The notes: generated from the sequence alone by a model not told the origin. Shown: positions 1 through 6,012, counted from the first letter of the stretch. The stretch: DNA of 8,056 nt from JBAZMA01 sp041649995 (GCA_041649995.1 JBAZMA010000029.1:1-8056), one strand, 5' to 3'. Numbers and translations: made by a program.

Positions 1-1491
1 CCCGGTGATCTCCTCCGCGATCTGGATGCATTCGAACCGCGACCCGGGCTGCCCGTGAACCCCGTACGCGGCGTTGGCGACCAGCTTGCACAGGACCGCG
101 GCCAGCGTGATCTGCGAAACGTCGTCGGCGTGGTCGGCCGCGGATGCCTGCAGTCTGGCCCGCGCGTGCATGAGCCGTGTCATTATCGTGGGAAGGATGA
201 GGTGCGGCGGATTCGGATCGTCCGGCGCCACGGCGTGGGTGCGGTTGGTCACGTCGATGTTCCGCTCGCGTACGAGCGACGGATACAGCTGCCGAAAGTC
301 GAGAATGTGCACATCGCTGTGCATGCCGCACCGGGCGTCCAGCACGAGACCGCCCTTGTATTTCGGTTTGCCGCGCTTCCGCCGACCGTGCGCTTCCTGG
401 CGCGGGGGCGTATCTGGCGCGAGCACCTTGCATGCGCGCAGCTCGGTGAGCAGCGCCATCTCCGCGAGATGCGGTTCGTCGGCGCCGAGCGCCTCGCGCA
501 GCAGCGTTCTCGAGTCTCGGGCACCGCATAGGGCCCGCCAGAGCACGTTTTCGCCGAAAAAAGTGTTCACCGTCGCCAATACCGAGTCGCCGACCGTCGC
601 CGACCAATCCGCGAGAAAGCATACGTTGCGCGCGTCGACCGGAAACCCGCTGATGGCCGGGCAGTGGCTGTCGACCAGACGTTGCAGCTCCTCAAGTTCC
701 GTCGAAGAGTCCAACACCACCATATCCGGATCGCCGCCGTCCACGAACCGTGCGGCGGTGCGGAGCGCGGCGCCCGCATCCAGGATCGCGATTGGCCCAT
801 GCTCCGGTGTCACCACGTCGCTGATCTCTGGTCGGATCCACGGACTGTCCAAATCCCGTTCGCGGAATGTCGCGACGGCTGTGGCCACCTCGATTGTGGC
901 TCCGATGCGGTATTTCACGAACGCGATCTTGAATGGGACGATGCCGTCACGATCTGGATCGTCGATTGCGCACAGCTGCTTCGTTCGTTCGATCGCGAAT
1001 TCGTTCGTGCATCTGGTGGTCTTGGATGCGTCCGGTACCATGCTCGCGCCCATCGCAAGCGCCCGGTCGTGCGTCCTCAGCTGCCTTCCCACCGCGATCT
1101 CTTCGACCGCATCGGCGGAGCCGTTTGCCAGCACTCTGACAAACACTCCCGGTGTGCACGCGGCCGGCAGCGGCGGGCATCTGCGCGAGAAGAACGCCTT
1201 GACCGTGGGCACCGCGCCGTACAGCGTCATGTCGCCGTACGCAACGTTCCACTCGGGCGTCCCGTCCGTCGATGTCGGTATCTTCCAACGCAGCCCGGCC
1301 AACCCGAGCGCGTCGAGCGCGTCGGCAATGCGTTCGGTCGTTGCGCCGGGCGCCAGCGCAACGAACGCGCGACGGTCGACTTCGCCGATCACAAATGCAC
1401 AACTCGCACCGTCGCCGACCGTGCGACCGAACACGACCGCTCCGAGGCCGCGGTGCATCACCCCGTACGGCCGAAAGTATACGTCGGTCAT
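1..1491 (-). CDS. polB: Family B DNA polymerase, polymerase-alpha-like, 3' end beyond the left edge
   Basis: This encodes the N-terminal 497 residues of a DNA-directed DNA polymerase and stays open to base 1. The palm begins with motif A, DFRQLYPSLV, at residues 398-407, with catalytic Asp398. Motif B, KLVANAAYG, lies at 469-477 and matches the Kx3NSxYG consensus with S changed to A. Motif C (DTDS) would lie beyond the edge. Several blocks align by eye with eukaryotic Pol alpha: GGLVLD just before motif A (Pol alpha has the same six residues), RALCGARDSR (RTLMGGRSER), LPTIMTRLMHARARLQA (LPTEIRKLVERRKQ), GDPDMVV at 253-259 (IDPDIIV) and GVFVRV (GPCWLEV). Exonuclease motifs are degenerate: FAIE at 165-168 replaces FDIE, and no NxxxFD follows DPDMVV, as in Pol alpha. 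The long N-terminal extension of cellular Pol alpha is absent. ATG1491 is the first ATG after an in-frame stop (1540-1542). The assignment to family B is firm; the alpha-type placement is by-eye comparison from memory. Confidence 0.94.
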   Translation of the reverse strand, partial: MTDVYFRPYGVMHRGLGAVVFGRTVGDGASCAFVIGEVDRRAFVALAPGATTERIADALDALGLAGLRWKIPTSTDGTPEWNVAYGDMTLYGAVPTVKAFFSRRCPPLPAACTPGVFVRVLANGSADAVEEIAVGRQLRTHDRALAMGASMVPDASKTTRCTNEFAIERTKQLCAIDDPDRDGIVPFKIAFVKYRIGATIEVATAVATFRERDLDSPWIRPEISDVVTPEHGPIAILDAGAALRTAARFVDGGDPDMVVLDSSTELEELQRLVDSHCPAISGFPVDARNVCFLADWSATVGDSVLATVNTFFGENVLWRALCGARDSRTLLREALGADEPHLAEMALLTELRACKVLAPDTPPRQEAHGRRKRGKPKYKGGLVLDARCGMHSDVHILDFRQLYPSLVRERNIDVTNRTHAVAPDDPNPPHLILPTIMTRLMHARARLQASAADHADDVSQITLAAVLCKLVANAAYGVHGQPGSRFECIQIAEEITG

Positions 1492-1524
1492 ATTTTTTTT
1501 ACCCGAATGCGTGTGAATCGGGGA

Positions 1525-1530
1525 CCAATT
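1525..1530 (+). promoter_or_regulatory. CCAATT element in the polymerase leader
   Basis: CCAATT sits on the plus strand between the shared TATA element and the polymerase start. Read on the minus strand, in the polymerase direction, it is AATTGG. The same hexamer recurs in other gaps of this window. It contains a CCAAT core, but it lies downstream of the TATA relative to the polymerase gene, so a role as a classical CCAAT box for that gene is doubtful. Confidence 0.3.
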
Positions 1531-1537
1531 TTGCCCG

Positions 1538-1548
1538 TTTTAAATATT
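1538..1548. promoter_or_regulatory. Shared TATA-like element between two divergent genes
   Basis: TTTTAAATATT is the only strongly TATA-like sequence in the 98-base gap between the minus-strand polymerase (ATG at 1491) and the plus-strand small gene (ATG at 1590). It reads as AATATTTAAAA on the other strand, so it could serve both directions. It lies 47-57 bases from the polymerase ATG and 42-52 bases from the other ATG. Inferred from position and composition only. Confidence 0.5.
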
Positions 1549-1576
1549 GTGGAAGGGAAGCACGCACGACAATCGC

Positions 1577-1586
1577 AATTGGTAAA
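1577..1586 (+). promoter_or_regulatory. AATTGGNAAA motif directly before a start codon
   Basis: AATTGGTAAA lies just before the ATG at 1590. The same pattern, AATTGGNAAA, occurs at 2942-2951 and 6088-6097, each upstream of a plus-strand gene. The segment GGTAAAAAA also appears in mirror position before the divergent polymerase ATG, where the minus strand reads GGGTAAAAAAAAT then ATG. Possible initiator or leader signal. Confidence 0.35.
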
Positions 1587-1589
1587 AAA

Positions 1590-1829
1590 ATGACATCGGA
1601 GGCGAGTGCGACGATACCCGACAAAACAATTTCGGCGGTCACTACCCGCGATCACACACCGCACGTCGTCGTATCGGCGACGTCGGTCGCGGATAATCCG
1701 TGTCCCCCACCGGTGGACGAACGCAATCAGATAAGCCGTTTGATCGCCGACCAGCTACATAAACTCGCTACTACCGATCGTCGTTCGTTCTGGACGAGCG
1801 TCATATTTCCACAGCACTGCCTTTCGTAG
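1590..1829 (+). CDS. Hypothetical small protein, 79 residues
   Basis: I do not recognise this protein. It starts MTSEASATIPDK and ends FPQHCLS. The first half is rich in Thr, Ser, Val and Pro and probably disordered. Residues 43-70 (DERNQISRLIADQLHKLATT and onward) could form an amphipathic helix. There is no signal peptide or membrane segment. The start is chosen because the ATG follows a TATA-like element by 42-52 bases and an A-rich leader, like its neighbours. Upstream ATGs in this frame lie inside the polymerase gene on the other strand. Its composition is less GC-rich than the large genes, and no homologue is known to me, so it could be a non-coding leader region rather than a gene. Confidence 0.45.
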   Translation: MTSEASATIPDKTISAVTTRDHTPHVVVSATSVADNPCPPPVDERNQISRLIADQLHKLATTDRRSFWTSVIFPQHCLS

Positions 1830-1830
1830 T

Positions 1831-1842
1831 GTCATACATGAC
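1831..1842. repeat. Short inverted repeat after the 79-residue gene
   Basis: GTCATACATGAC is a perfect 5-base inverted repeat with a 2-base centre, one base after the TAG stop at 1827-1829. It is too short to be a convincing terminator hairpin. It could be a protein-binding half-site pair or chance. Confidence 0.2.
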
Positions 1843-1882
1843 CCGCGATGGTGGCACGTGAACAACGACAGACACCGAAAAA

Positions 1883-1888
1883 ATATAC
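1883..1888 (+). promoter_or_regulatory. TATA-like element for the 93-residue gene
   Basis: ATATAC within an A-rich run (AAAAAATATACAC) lies in the 102-base gap 1830-1931. Its end is 43 bases before the ATG at 1932. That spacing matches the other TATA-to-ATG distances in the window. Confidence 0.45.
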
Positions 1889-1931
1889 ACGTTCTCACAC
1901 GATTGTTCCGTGCGGGGGAGAAAAATCTCAG

Positions 1932-2213
1932 ATGTCGCGCTGCATGTCACCGGAAAGCTGGGGACTATTCGTCGCCATCGCATCGGAGGTTGGGGCCGAC
2001 GCGCGTTACCGGGGACGGTCAAAACGGGCCCGGATGGCCGAGGTGATGATTCGATACATTTCCCGTGCAGCCGCGTTGGACCGCGCGATCGCCGCGAACC
2101 ACCCCGCCACTCCGCCTTCCGCGAGCATCCCCAGCGACGAGACCGCATCAGTGTCGTCCATTCCGACATCCGGACTGAGTGACCCTGTCCACACCGTGCC
2201 ACCGCCAATTTGA
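1932..2213 (+). CDS. Hypothetical small protein, 93 residues
   Basis: I do not recognise this protein. The N-terminal half (MSRCMSPESWGLFVAIASEV through residue 55) looks like a small helical domain with a basic patch, RGRSKRAR, at 27-34. Residues 57-93 are rich in Pro, Ser and Thr and probably disordered, ending TVPPPI. There is no membrane segment. The ATG at 1932 is preferred over the in-frame ATG at 1848 because the region between has intergenic composition and holds a TATA-like element about 45 bases upstream of 1932. A minus-strand reading frame also crosses this interval, but it is arginine- and tryptophan-rich and starts with GTG. A homology search is needed to confirm that this gene is real. 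Confidence 0.5.
   Translation: MSRCMSPESWGLFVAIASEVGADARYRGRSKRARMAEVMIRYISRAAALDRAIAANHPATPPSASIPSDETASVSSIPTSGLSDPVHTVPPPI
2205..2210 (+). promoter_or_regulatory. CCAATT element upstream of the membrane-protein gene
   Basis: CCAATT abuts the TGA stop of the 93-residue gene (2211-2213) and lies about 36 bases upstream of the (AT)n TATA-like tract at 2246. This is the usual order and a plausible spacing for a CCAAT box and TATA box in an RNA polymerase II promoter. Confidence 0.35.
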
Positions 2214-2245
2214 ACACGACTGATTGCCGTCACAGACGGATTTGA

Positions 2246-2262
2246 ATATATATATATATATA
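2246..2262. promoter_or_regulatory. (AT)n tract, probable TATA box
   Basis: This is seventeen bases of uninterrupted alternating A and T in a GC-rich genome, and it is also a small microsatellite. It lies in the 99-base gap 2214-2312 and ends 50 bases before the ATG at 2313. It is symmetric and could support transcription in both directions, but no convincing leftward gene starts here. Confidence 0.55.
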
Positions 2263-2312
2263 CCGGGCAACTCCGGGGTCCCTTTTCGGGAGAACGATCG
2301 AGCGAACGAAAG

Positions 2313-2882
2313 ATGATCACCCATGGGAGGAACATACTGACATACTCCATCTTCGCCGCGACGCTGCTCATTCCGCTCGTCCTGTGTTGCATCGGATTGA
2401 CCGCGTCTCTCGGGCGGCCGGATTCGTCCGCGACGAGCGCTGCGTGCGGCCGCATACCGCTGGGCCTGCTGCTGACGGTTGTGTCGCACGTGTTCGCGCT
2501 CGGCGTGTGCTGCGTGATGGCGGCGGTCGCGGGGGTCCACTGCCGCGCGGACAGTCGCAGGTTGGCCGATCCCGGCGACGATGCGGCCGATTGTGCATGC
2601 GTCACGCAGATCGTGGAACTTTGCACCCGCATTGGCGGCGCCGTCGCGGTGCTGGTCGTCGCCGGGCTCCTCTACCTGGCCGCGCTGGTCTGTCTGACGG
2701 CATTCTATTCGCGCTCACACGCGACGTGCGGTGGCACGGTGAACACGATGTCGGCGTGCACCATGTGCTACGAGTGGGTGTATCTCGCAATGTCCGCCGT
2801 GGGTGCCTGTACGCTGTTCTGCATTTCCGCCCATCGTAGGGAGGCGCGGCGCGCAGACGTGCACAGCCAGTCACAGACGTGA
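2313..2882 (+). CDS. Four-helix membrane protein, 189 residues
   Basis: Hydrophobicity shows four membrane segments at about 11-32, 48-74, 106-132 and 154-173. A short first loop (33-47) and a third loop (133-153) would face the same side. The middle loop (75-105) holds RADSRRLADPGDDAAD and is charged. The C-terminal tail HRREARR is basic, which favours both ends being cytosolic. Cysteines cluster in the predicted outer loops (C45, C139, C149, C152), where disulfides could form, and in the helices (C25, C26, C66, C67). The layout resembles tetraspan proteins such as tetraspanin or MARVEL types, but no signature motif is seen, so no family is claimed. The ATG at 2313 follows the (AT)n element by 50 bases. 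A virion envelope or host-membrane role is inferred. Confidence 0.8.
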   Translation: MITHGRNILTYSIFAATLLIPLVLCCIGLTASLGRPDSSATSAACGRIPLGLLLTVVSHVFALGVCCVMAAVAGVHCRADSRRLADPGDDAADCACVTQIVELCTRIGGAVAVLVVAGLLYLAALVCLTAFYSRSHATCGGTVNTMSACTMCYEWVYLAMSAVGACTLFCISAHRREARRADVHSQSQT

Positions 2883-2891
2883 ATGAATGGG

Positions 2892-2900
2892 CCCCCCCCC
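2892..2900 (+). repeat. C9 homopolymer in the ankyrin leader
   Basis: Nine consecutive C follow GGG, within the 80-base gap 2883-2962. It lies downstream of ATGs at 2883 and 2887 and upstream of the ankyrin ATG at 2963. Loss of one C puts the ATG at 2887 in frame with the ankyrin gene; gain of one C puts the ATG at 2883 in frame. Confidence 0.6.
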
Positions 2901-2917
2901 ATCGACACCCACAACGT

Positions 2918-2923
2918 CCAATT
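2918..2923 (+). promoter_or_regulatory. CCAATT element in the ankyrin leader
   Basis: CCAATT sits 45 bases upstream of the ankyrin ATG. No clear TATA box accompanies it, so the ankyrin gene may use a different promoter class or share the transcript of the upstream membrane-protein gene. AATTGGCAAA follows at 2942-2951. Confidence 0.3.
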
Positions 2924-2955
2924 CGAGCACAAGTCTCTTCAAATTGGCAAAGACT

Positions 2956-2961
2956 AATAAA
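2956..2961 (+). terminator. AATAAA, possible polyadenylation signal
   Basis: AATAAA lies 73 bases after the stop of the four-helix membrane gene and one base before the ankyrin ATG. If used, it would place the 3' end of the upstream mRNA inside the ankyrin coding region. It is a single hexamer match and could be part of an A-rich leader. Confidence 0.25.
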
Positions 2962-2962
2962 G

Positions 2963-4852
2963 ATGGCCGAAGAACGCGATTTGCCCGGCGTGGCCCCGAT
3001 GATGTGCGCGTGCTTCGACGGGGACGCGACGAGAGTTCTGAAGTTGCTGTGCGCGGGAGTGGATCCCAACGCGCAGTACGACGTTGGCGAGGTGACCGCG
3101 CTGTGCATGGCGTGCATCGTCGGAAGTCGCGAGATCGTCGAGCTGCTGGTGAGCGCCGGGGCCGACGTCGACCTGGCGACGGTCGGCAACGTCACCCCGC
3201 TGATGCTTGCCTGTCTGCGCGGCCGCGCCGACATCGTCGGGCTGCTCCTCGAGGCCGAGGCGTCCGTGAACGTGCGCGAGGACGACGGCGACCTGACCGC
3301 GCTGTTCTGCGCGGTCCTGTCCGGTCGCCCCGAGGTAGTCCGTCTGCTGATCGACGGCGGGGCGGACGCCAACCTGCCCGCGATGTGCGGTTGGACGCCA
3401 CTCATGGCCGCGTGCGCGATCAGCCCGCGCATGGCCGTCACGATCGCGGAGCGGCAGTACGACGCGGTCGATCCGCTGGCCGTGACCGACGACGGCATCT
3501 CCGCGGTGCACTGTGCCGCGTGGGGCGACAACGTGTGGGCCATACGCGCGATCGCGCGGAGCGGCGCCGACCTCGACGCGAGGACGTACGACGGGCGGAC
3601 TCCGATGCACATCGCGGCCGAACGCGGCCGGTTGGGCGCGATGCGCGTGCTCGCCGAGCTGGGCGCGCGTGCGCACCTCCCGAACCCGCACGACTGGGGA
3701 CGGTATCCGATCCACTGCGCGGCGCGGCACGGGCGGGTCGGTGCGGTGGTCGTGTTGGCGGGCATGGTCGACGTCGACGCGCGCGACGCGCGCGGGTGGA
3801 CCGCGATTCACTGCGCGGCGTGGCACGGTCACGCCGACGTGATAGACGTGCTCGCGTCGCGGTTTGGCGCGTGCGTGGACACGCGCGTGAGCGCGCCAGA
3901 CGGCAGTCCGTTCGTGACGCCCCTCGCCGCGGCTGCGTGCGCCGGCCACATCTCGTGCGTGCGCACGTTGCTCGCGGTGGGCGCGGAACTTGGGCGCAGC
4001 TCGAGCAGCGTCCCGTCCGCATTCCTCGTCGCATGCCAGCGGGATCGCGTGACGATCGTCGCGGAGTTTCTGTCGACCGCCCGTCTCGGCATGACGGGGG
4101 AGGCGGCGCGCGCGTCGCTCGCGCCGGATGCATCGGACGCCACGCACGAGATCCTTCTCGGCCTGCACGTCGCGGCGGGCGCCGGCGCCCTTCGCACCAC
4201 CGCGCTGCTGCTCGGGTACGGATGCGGCGCGGACCTGGGCGGCGTCGGCGGGCCGCTGCACGCCGCGGCGCGGCACGACCGCGTGGACGTCGCGAAGCTG
4301 CTGATCGCCGCCGGCGCCGACGTCAACAGACGCTGCGACTCGCTCGGGGGCGCCACGCCGCTTATCGTCGCCGCGAGCGCGAGCGCGATCGGCGTGCTGA
4401 ACCTGCTGCTCGCGGCGCGGGCGGACGTGAACGCCACGGCCACGCGCGGCCACACCGCGCTCAGGATGGCCGTCGAGGCGAACTGCGCGCAGGCGGTGAC
4501 GCGCCTGCTCGCGGTGCGCGGCGTGCGCGTGGATGGGGGCCGCGACGCGGGCGGGCTGACCACGCTACATGCGGCGGCGGCGATGAAAAACATCGACCCG
4601 CGGATCGTCGAGGCGCTGGTCGCGGCCCGCTCCCGCGCCACGGTACCGGTGGACGTGACAGACAACGCCGGCCGCACGCCGCTGTGGCACGCATGCAGCA
4701 CGGGTAACCCCACGGCGATCGACATTCTGCTCAAGCGCGGCGCATCGCAACACAAGAGCGCACACGATGGGTCGACGCCGTACTCCATCGCGCTCCGCAA
4801 GTGCGTGGCTGCTACCGGGTCACTGTTTGAACCACGTGAAAAGGCAAAGTGA
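2963..4852 (+). CDS. Ankyrin-repeat protein, 629 residues, about 17 repeats
   Basis: Almost the whole chain consists of ankyrin repeats of about 33 residues, from residue 9 to near residue 615. Clear units contain the TPLxxA..G....V..LL..GA core, for example VTPLMLACLRGRADIVGLLL, RTPMHIAAERGRLGAMRVLA, PLHAAARHDRVDVAKLLIAA followed by GADVNRR, and RTPLWHACSTGNPTAIDILL. Longer insertions occur in repeats 9-11 (around 300-395) and repeat 16. No C-terminal F-box-like domain is seen; the tail SLFEPREKAK is short. Ankyrin repeats bind other proteins, and in large viruses they often redirect host pathways; the target here is unknown. The ATG at 2963 is chosen because residues from there are repeat-like. 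The frame extends to a GTG at 2879, but that overlaps the upstream gene's stop and encodes unconvincing sequence. It converges on the minus-strand gene 26 bases downstream. Confidence 0.93.
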   Translation: MAEERDLPGVAPMMCACFDGDATRVLKLLCAGVDPNAQYDVGEVTALCMACIVGSREIVELLVSAGADVDLATVGNVTPLMLACLRGRADIVGLLLEAEASVNVREDDGDLTALFCAVLSGRPEVVRLLIDGGADANLPAMCGWTPLMAACAISPRMAVTIAERQYDAVDPLAVTDDGISAVHCAAWGDNVWAIRAIARSGADLDARTYDGRTPMHIAAERGRLGAMRVLAELGARAHLPNPHDWGRYPIHCAARHGRVGAVVVLAGMVDVDARDARGWTAIHCAAWHGHADVIDVLASRFGACVDTRVSAPDGSPFVTPLAAAACAGHISCVRTLLAVGAELGRSSSSVPSAFLVACQRDRVTIVAEFLSTARLGMTGEAARASLAPDASDATHEILLGLHVAAGAGALRTTALLLGYGCGADLGGVGGPLHAAARHDRVDVAKLLIAAGADVNRRCDSLGGATPLIVAASASAIGVLNLLLAARADVNATATRGHTALRMAVEANCAQAVTRLLAVRGVRVDGGRDAGGLTTLHAAAAMKNIDPRIVEALVAARSRATVPVDVTDNAGRTPLWHACSTGNPTAIDILLKRGASQHKSAHDGSTPYSIALRKCVAATGSLFEPREKAK

Positions 4853-4878
4853 AGTGCACGTGTGTGTATTTTTCCGGT
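4853..4878. other. Convergent gap between two stop codons
   Basis: Twenty-six bases separate the TGA of the ankyrin gene from the TAA of the minus-strand gene. The gap holds a GTGTGTGTATTTTT stretch (GT-rich then T-rich), which could act in 3' end formation of the plus-strand transcript. No AATAAA or hairpin is visible. The two mRNAs must overlap if either has a normal-length 3' tail. Confidence 0.3.
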
Positions 4879-6012
4879 TTACGCTCCCCGGGAGTACAAT
4901 GCGTGGTGTGTCCCGTTCAACACCTCCAGCACGTACAACATGCACGCGGCCTCGTGGTTGGCCAGCGTGATGTAGCGCGTGACGAACGCCCCGCTCTGCT
5001 CGTCGGGCGCGCTGTACCGGATGCGCACCGGCGTCGGACGTCGCCGTGGCAATACGACGTCGGCGAAGAAGTCGGACGGCTCGTCGACGGTCAAGTACTC
5101 CACCGCCGGCGCGGCGGGAACGGCGGCGATCGGCGCCGGCGATGGGATCGGCGGCGGTGGCGGTGGCGGGGGAGGTGCGGCGACCGTCTCGCGGCGGATC
5201 CGCAACGCGGCCGGCCGCTTCTGCGCCGTGTGGGCGGGGACGGGGTCCGGATCGATGCGTTGCTGGCGTTCCGCCAGCGTCACCGGCGCAACCGCGCCGT
5301 CGTCGGCCCGCCGCGGCCCCTCGGTGGATCCCGCCTCGCCGAGTGGCACCTCCTGCGGATTGTACATGTAGATCAGCACCTCGGACCGCGTCCACGACGG
5401 CGGCCTGTAGCGGAGCACGCCGATGCACGCCGGCGAACCCGCGATCGCCGCGGCGAGACACGAGTCGTGCTCCGCCGCTAACCGACCGTCCAGCACCGCG
5501 ATGAGGTCGCGGAGTTGCTGGCGGTGCGGCCCGAGATCGTATTCCGTCACCGGCCGGCATGCCCGGGAAATGTCGGTCGCCGCGGTGTCCATGCAGACCG
5601 CGCACGAACCGCGCGCCGCGAACAGCGCCTCCCGCGCCTCTGCGCGGCGTCCGAGCCACGCATTCACGCCCATCGCGAGGATGATGGCCAGGCCCACCGC
5701 CCAGTACGCGAAGTTACGCTTCACGATCGCGCGCTGGGCCGTCGTCTTCGTCGACCACCATCGCTGGCCGCGGACGATCGCGCGGGGCACCCAGAAGAAC
5801 CCATCGACCGTCATCTGCACCGCTCTGAACGATATCGATCCGCGCGCGAGCCTTAGCCGCTCCGCGACGGCGTGACCCGCCATGGACGTCACGCGCGCCT
5901 CCGCGTCGCCGTCTGCGATGTCGTCGCGTCTGGCAACGCCGATCGGTTGGCTGGGTTGGTCGAGAGACACCCCGTCCGCCGCACCACGCTCGATGAAATC
6001 GTCGTCAGTCAT
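4879..6012 (-). CDS. Single-pass membrane protein with a proline tract, 377 residues
   Basis: I recognise no family. Residues 1-50 (MTDDDFIERGAADG and on) are acidic and probably disordered. Residues 55-100 contain aromatic and basic stretches (GFFWVPRAIVRGQRWW). One membrane segment lies at about 101-120, FAYWAVGLAIILAMGVNAWL, flanked by KR before and RR after. A cysteine-bearing region follows (CAVC at 137-140, C152, C185, C196), suggesting a folded, perhaps disulfide-bonded, domain to about 225. A low-complexity linker contains nine prolines at 280-288. A C-terminal domain runs from about 305 (VEYLTVDEPSDFFADVVLP). The ATG at 6012 is chosen over the in-frame ATG at 6186: the upstream extension lies in AT-rich intergenic DNA and overlaps the divergent gene's start. 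An AAAAC leader precedes the ATG on this strand. Virion or host-membrane anchoring is inferred. Confidence 0.82.
   Translation of the reverse strand: MTDDDFIERGAADGVSLDQPSQPIGVARRDDIADGDAEARVTSMAGHAVAERLRLARGSISFRAVQMTVDGFFWVPRAIVRGQRWWSTKTTAQRAIVKRNFAYWAVGLAIILAMGVNAWLGRRAEAREALFAARGSCAVCMDTAATDISRACRPVTEYDLGPHRQQLRDLIAVLDGRLAAEHDSCLAAAIAGSPACIGVLRYRPPSWTRSEVLIYMYNPQEVPLGEAGSTEGPRRADDGAVAPVTLAERQQRIDPDPVPAHTAQKRPAALRIRRETVAAPPPPPPPPPIPSPAPIAAVPAAPAVEYLTVDEPSDFFADVVLPRRRPTPVRIRYSAPDEQSGAFVTRYITLANHEAACMLYVLEVLNGTHHALYSRGA

Larger units (their letters stand above)
2883..2957 (+). other. Short upstream reading frame (24 codons) in the ankyrin gene leader
   Basis: The ATG at 2883 opens a frame of 24 codons (starting MNGPPPIDTH, ending QIGKD) closed by two consecutive TAA codons at 2955-2960. 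It passes through the C9 tract and ends 3 bases before the ankyrin ATG. A second ATG at 2887 opens a different frame that runs as a shadow through the ankyrin gene. If the ankyrin mRNA starts upstream of 2883, both ATGs would precede the true start and reduce its translation. It could equally be untranslated. Confidence 0.3.

Noticed and set aside
74..1516. 480-codon plus-strand frame antisense to the polymerase
   Set aside because: It is rich in Ser, Arg and Ala with no motif and lies opposite a clear polymerase. Long antisense frames are expected in very GC-rich genes because stop codons are rare.
664..1593. 309-codon plus-strand frame running into the divergent gap
   Set aside because: It has an Arg- and His-rich shadow composition and overlaps the polymerase start and its promoter region.
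1492..1931. Poxvirus-type late promoters (TAAATG) or a poxvirus origin
   Set aside because: No TAAATG is found at any chosen start, and the polymerase motifs do not match the poxvirus enzyme.
1801..2217. 138-codon minus-strand frame opposite the 93-residue gene
   Set aside because: It starts with GTG, is rich in Arg and Trp, and has no domain. The (AT)n tract lies at a plausible promoter distance, so it is not impossible, but the plus-strand frame is more protein-like.
2006..2632. 208-codon minus-strand frame across the membrane-gene promoter
   Set aside because: It crosses the (AT)n promoter tract and the start of a well-supported membrane protein; its composition is low-complexity.
2879..2962. 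N-terminal extension of the ankyrin protein from the GTG at 2879
   Set aside because: It needs a non-ATG start overlapping the previous stop codon and has no repeat-like sequence; the ATG at 2963 begins just before the first ankyrin unit.
2954..4453. 499-codon minus-strand frame opposite the ankyrin gene
   Set aside because: It is an Arg-, Ala- and His-rich antisense shadow with a periodicity that mirrors the ankyrin repeats.
2887..4707. 606-codon frame in +1 register through the ankyrin gene
   Set aside because: It is a very Arg-rich shadow produced by GC-biased codon positions. The ankyrin frame explains the region. Its ATG is considered only as an upstream start.
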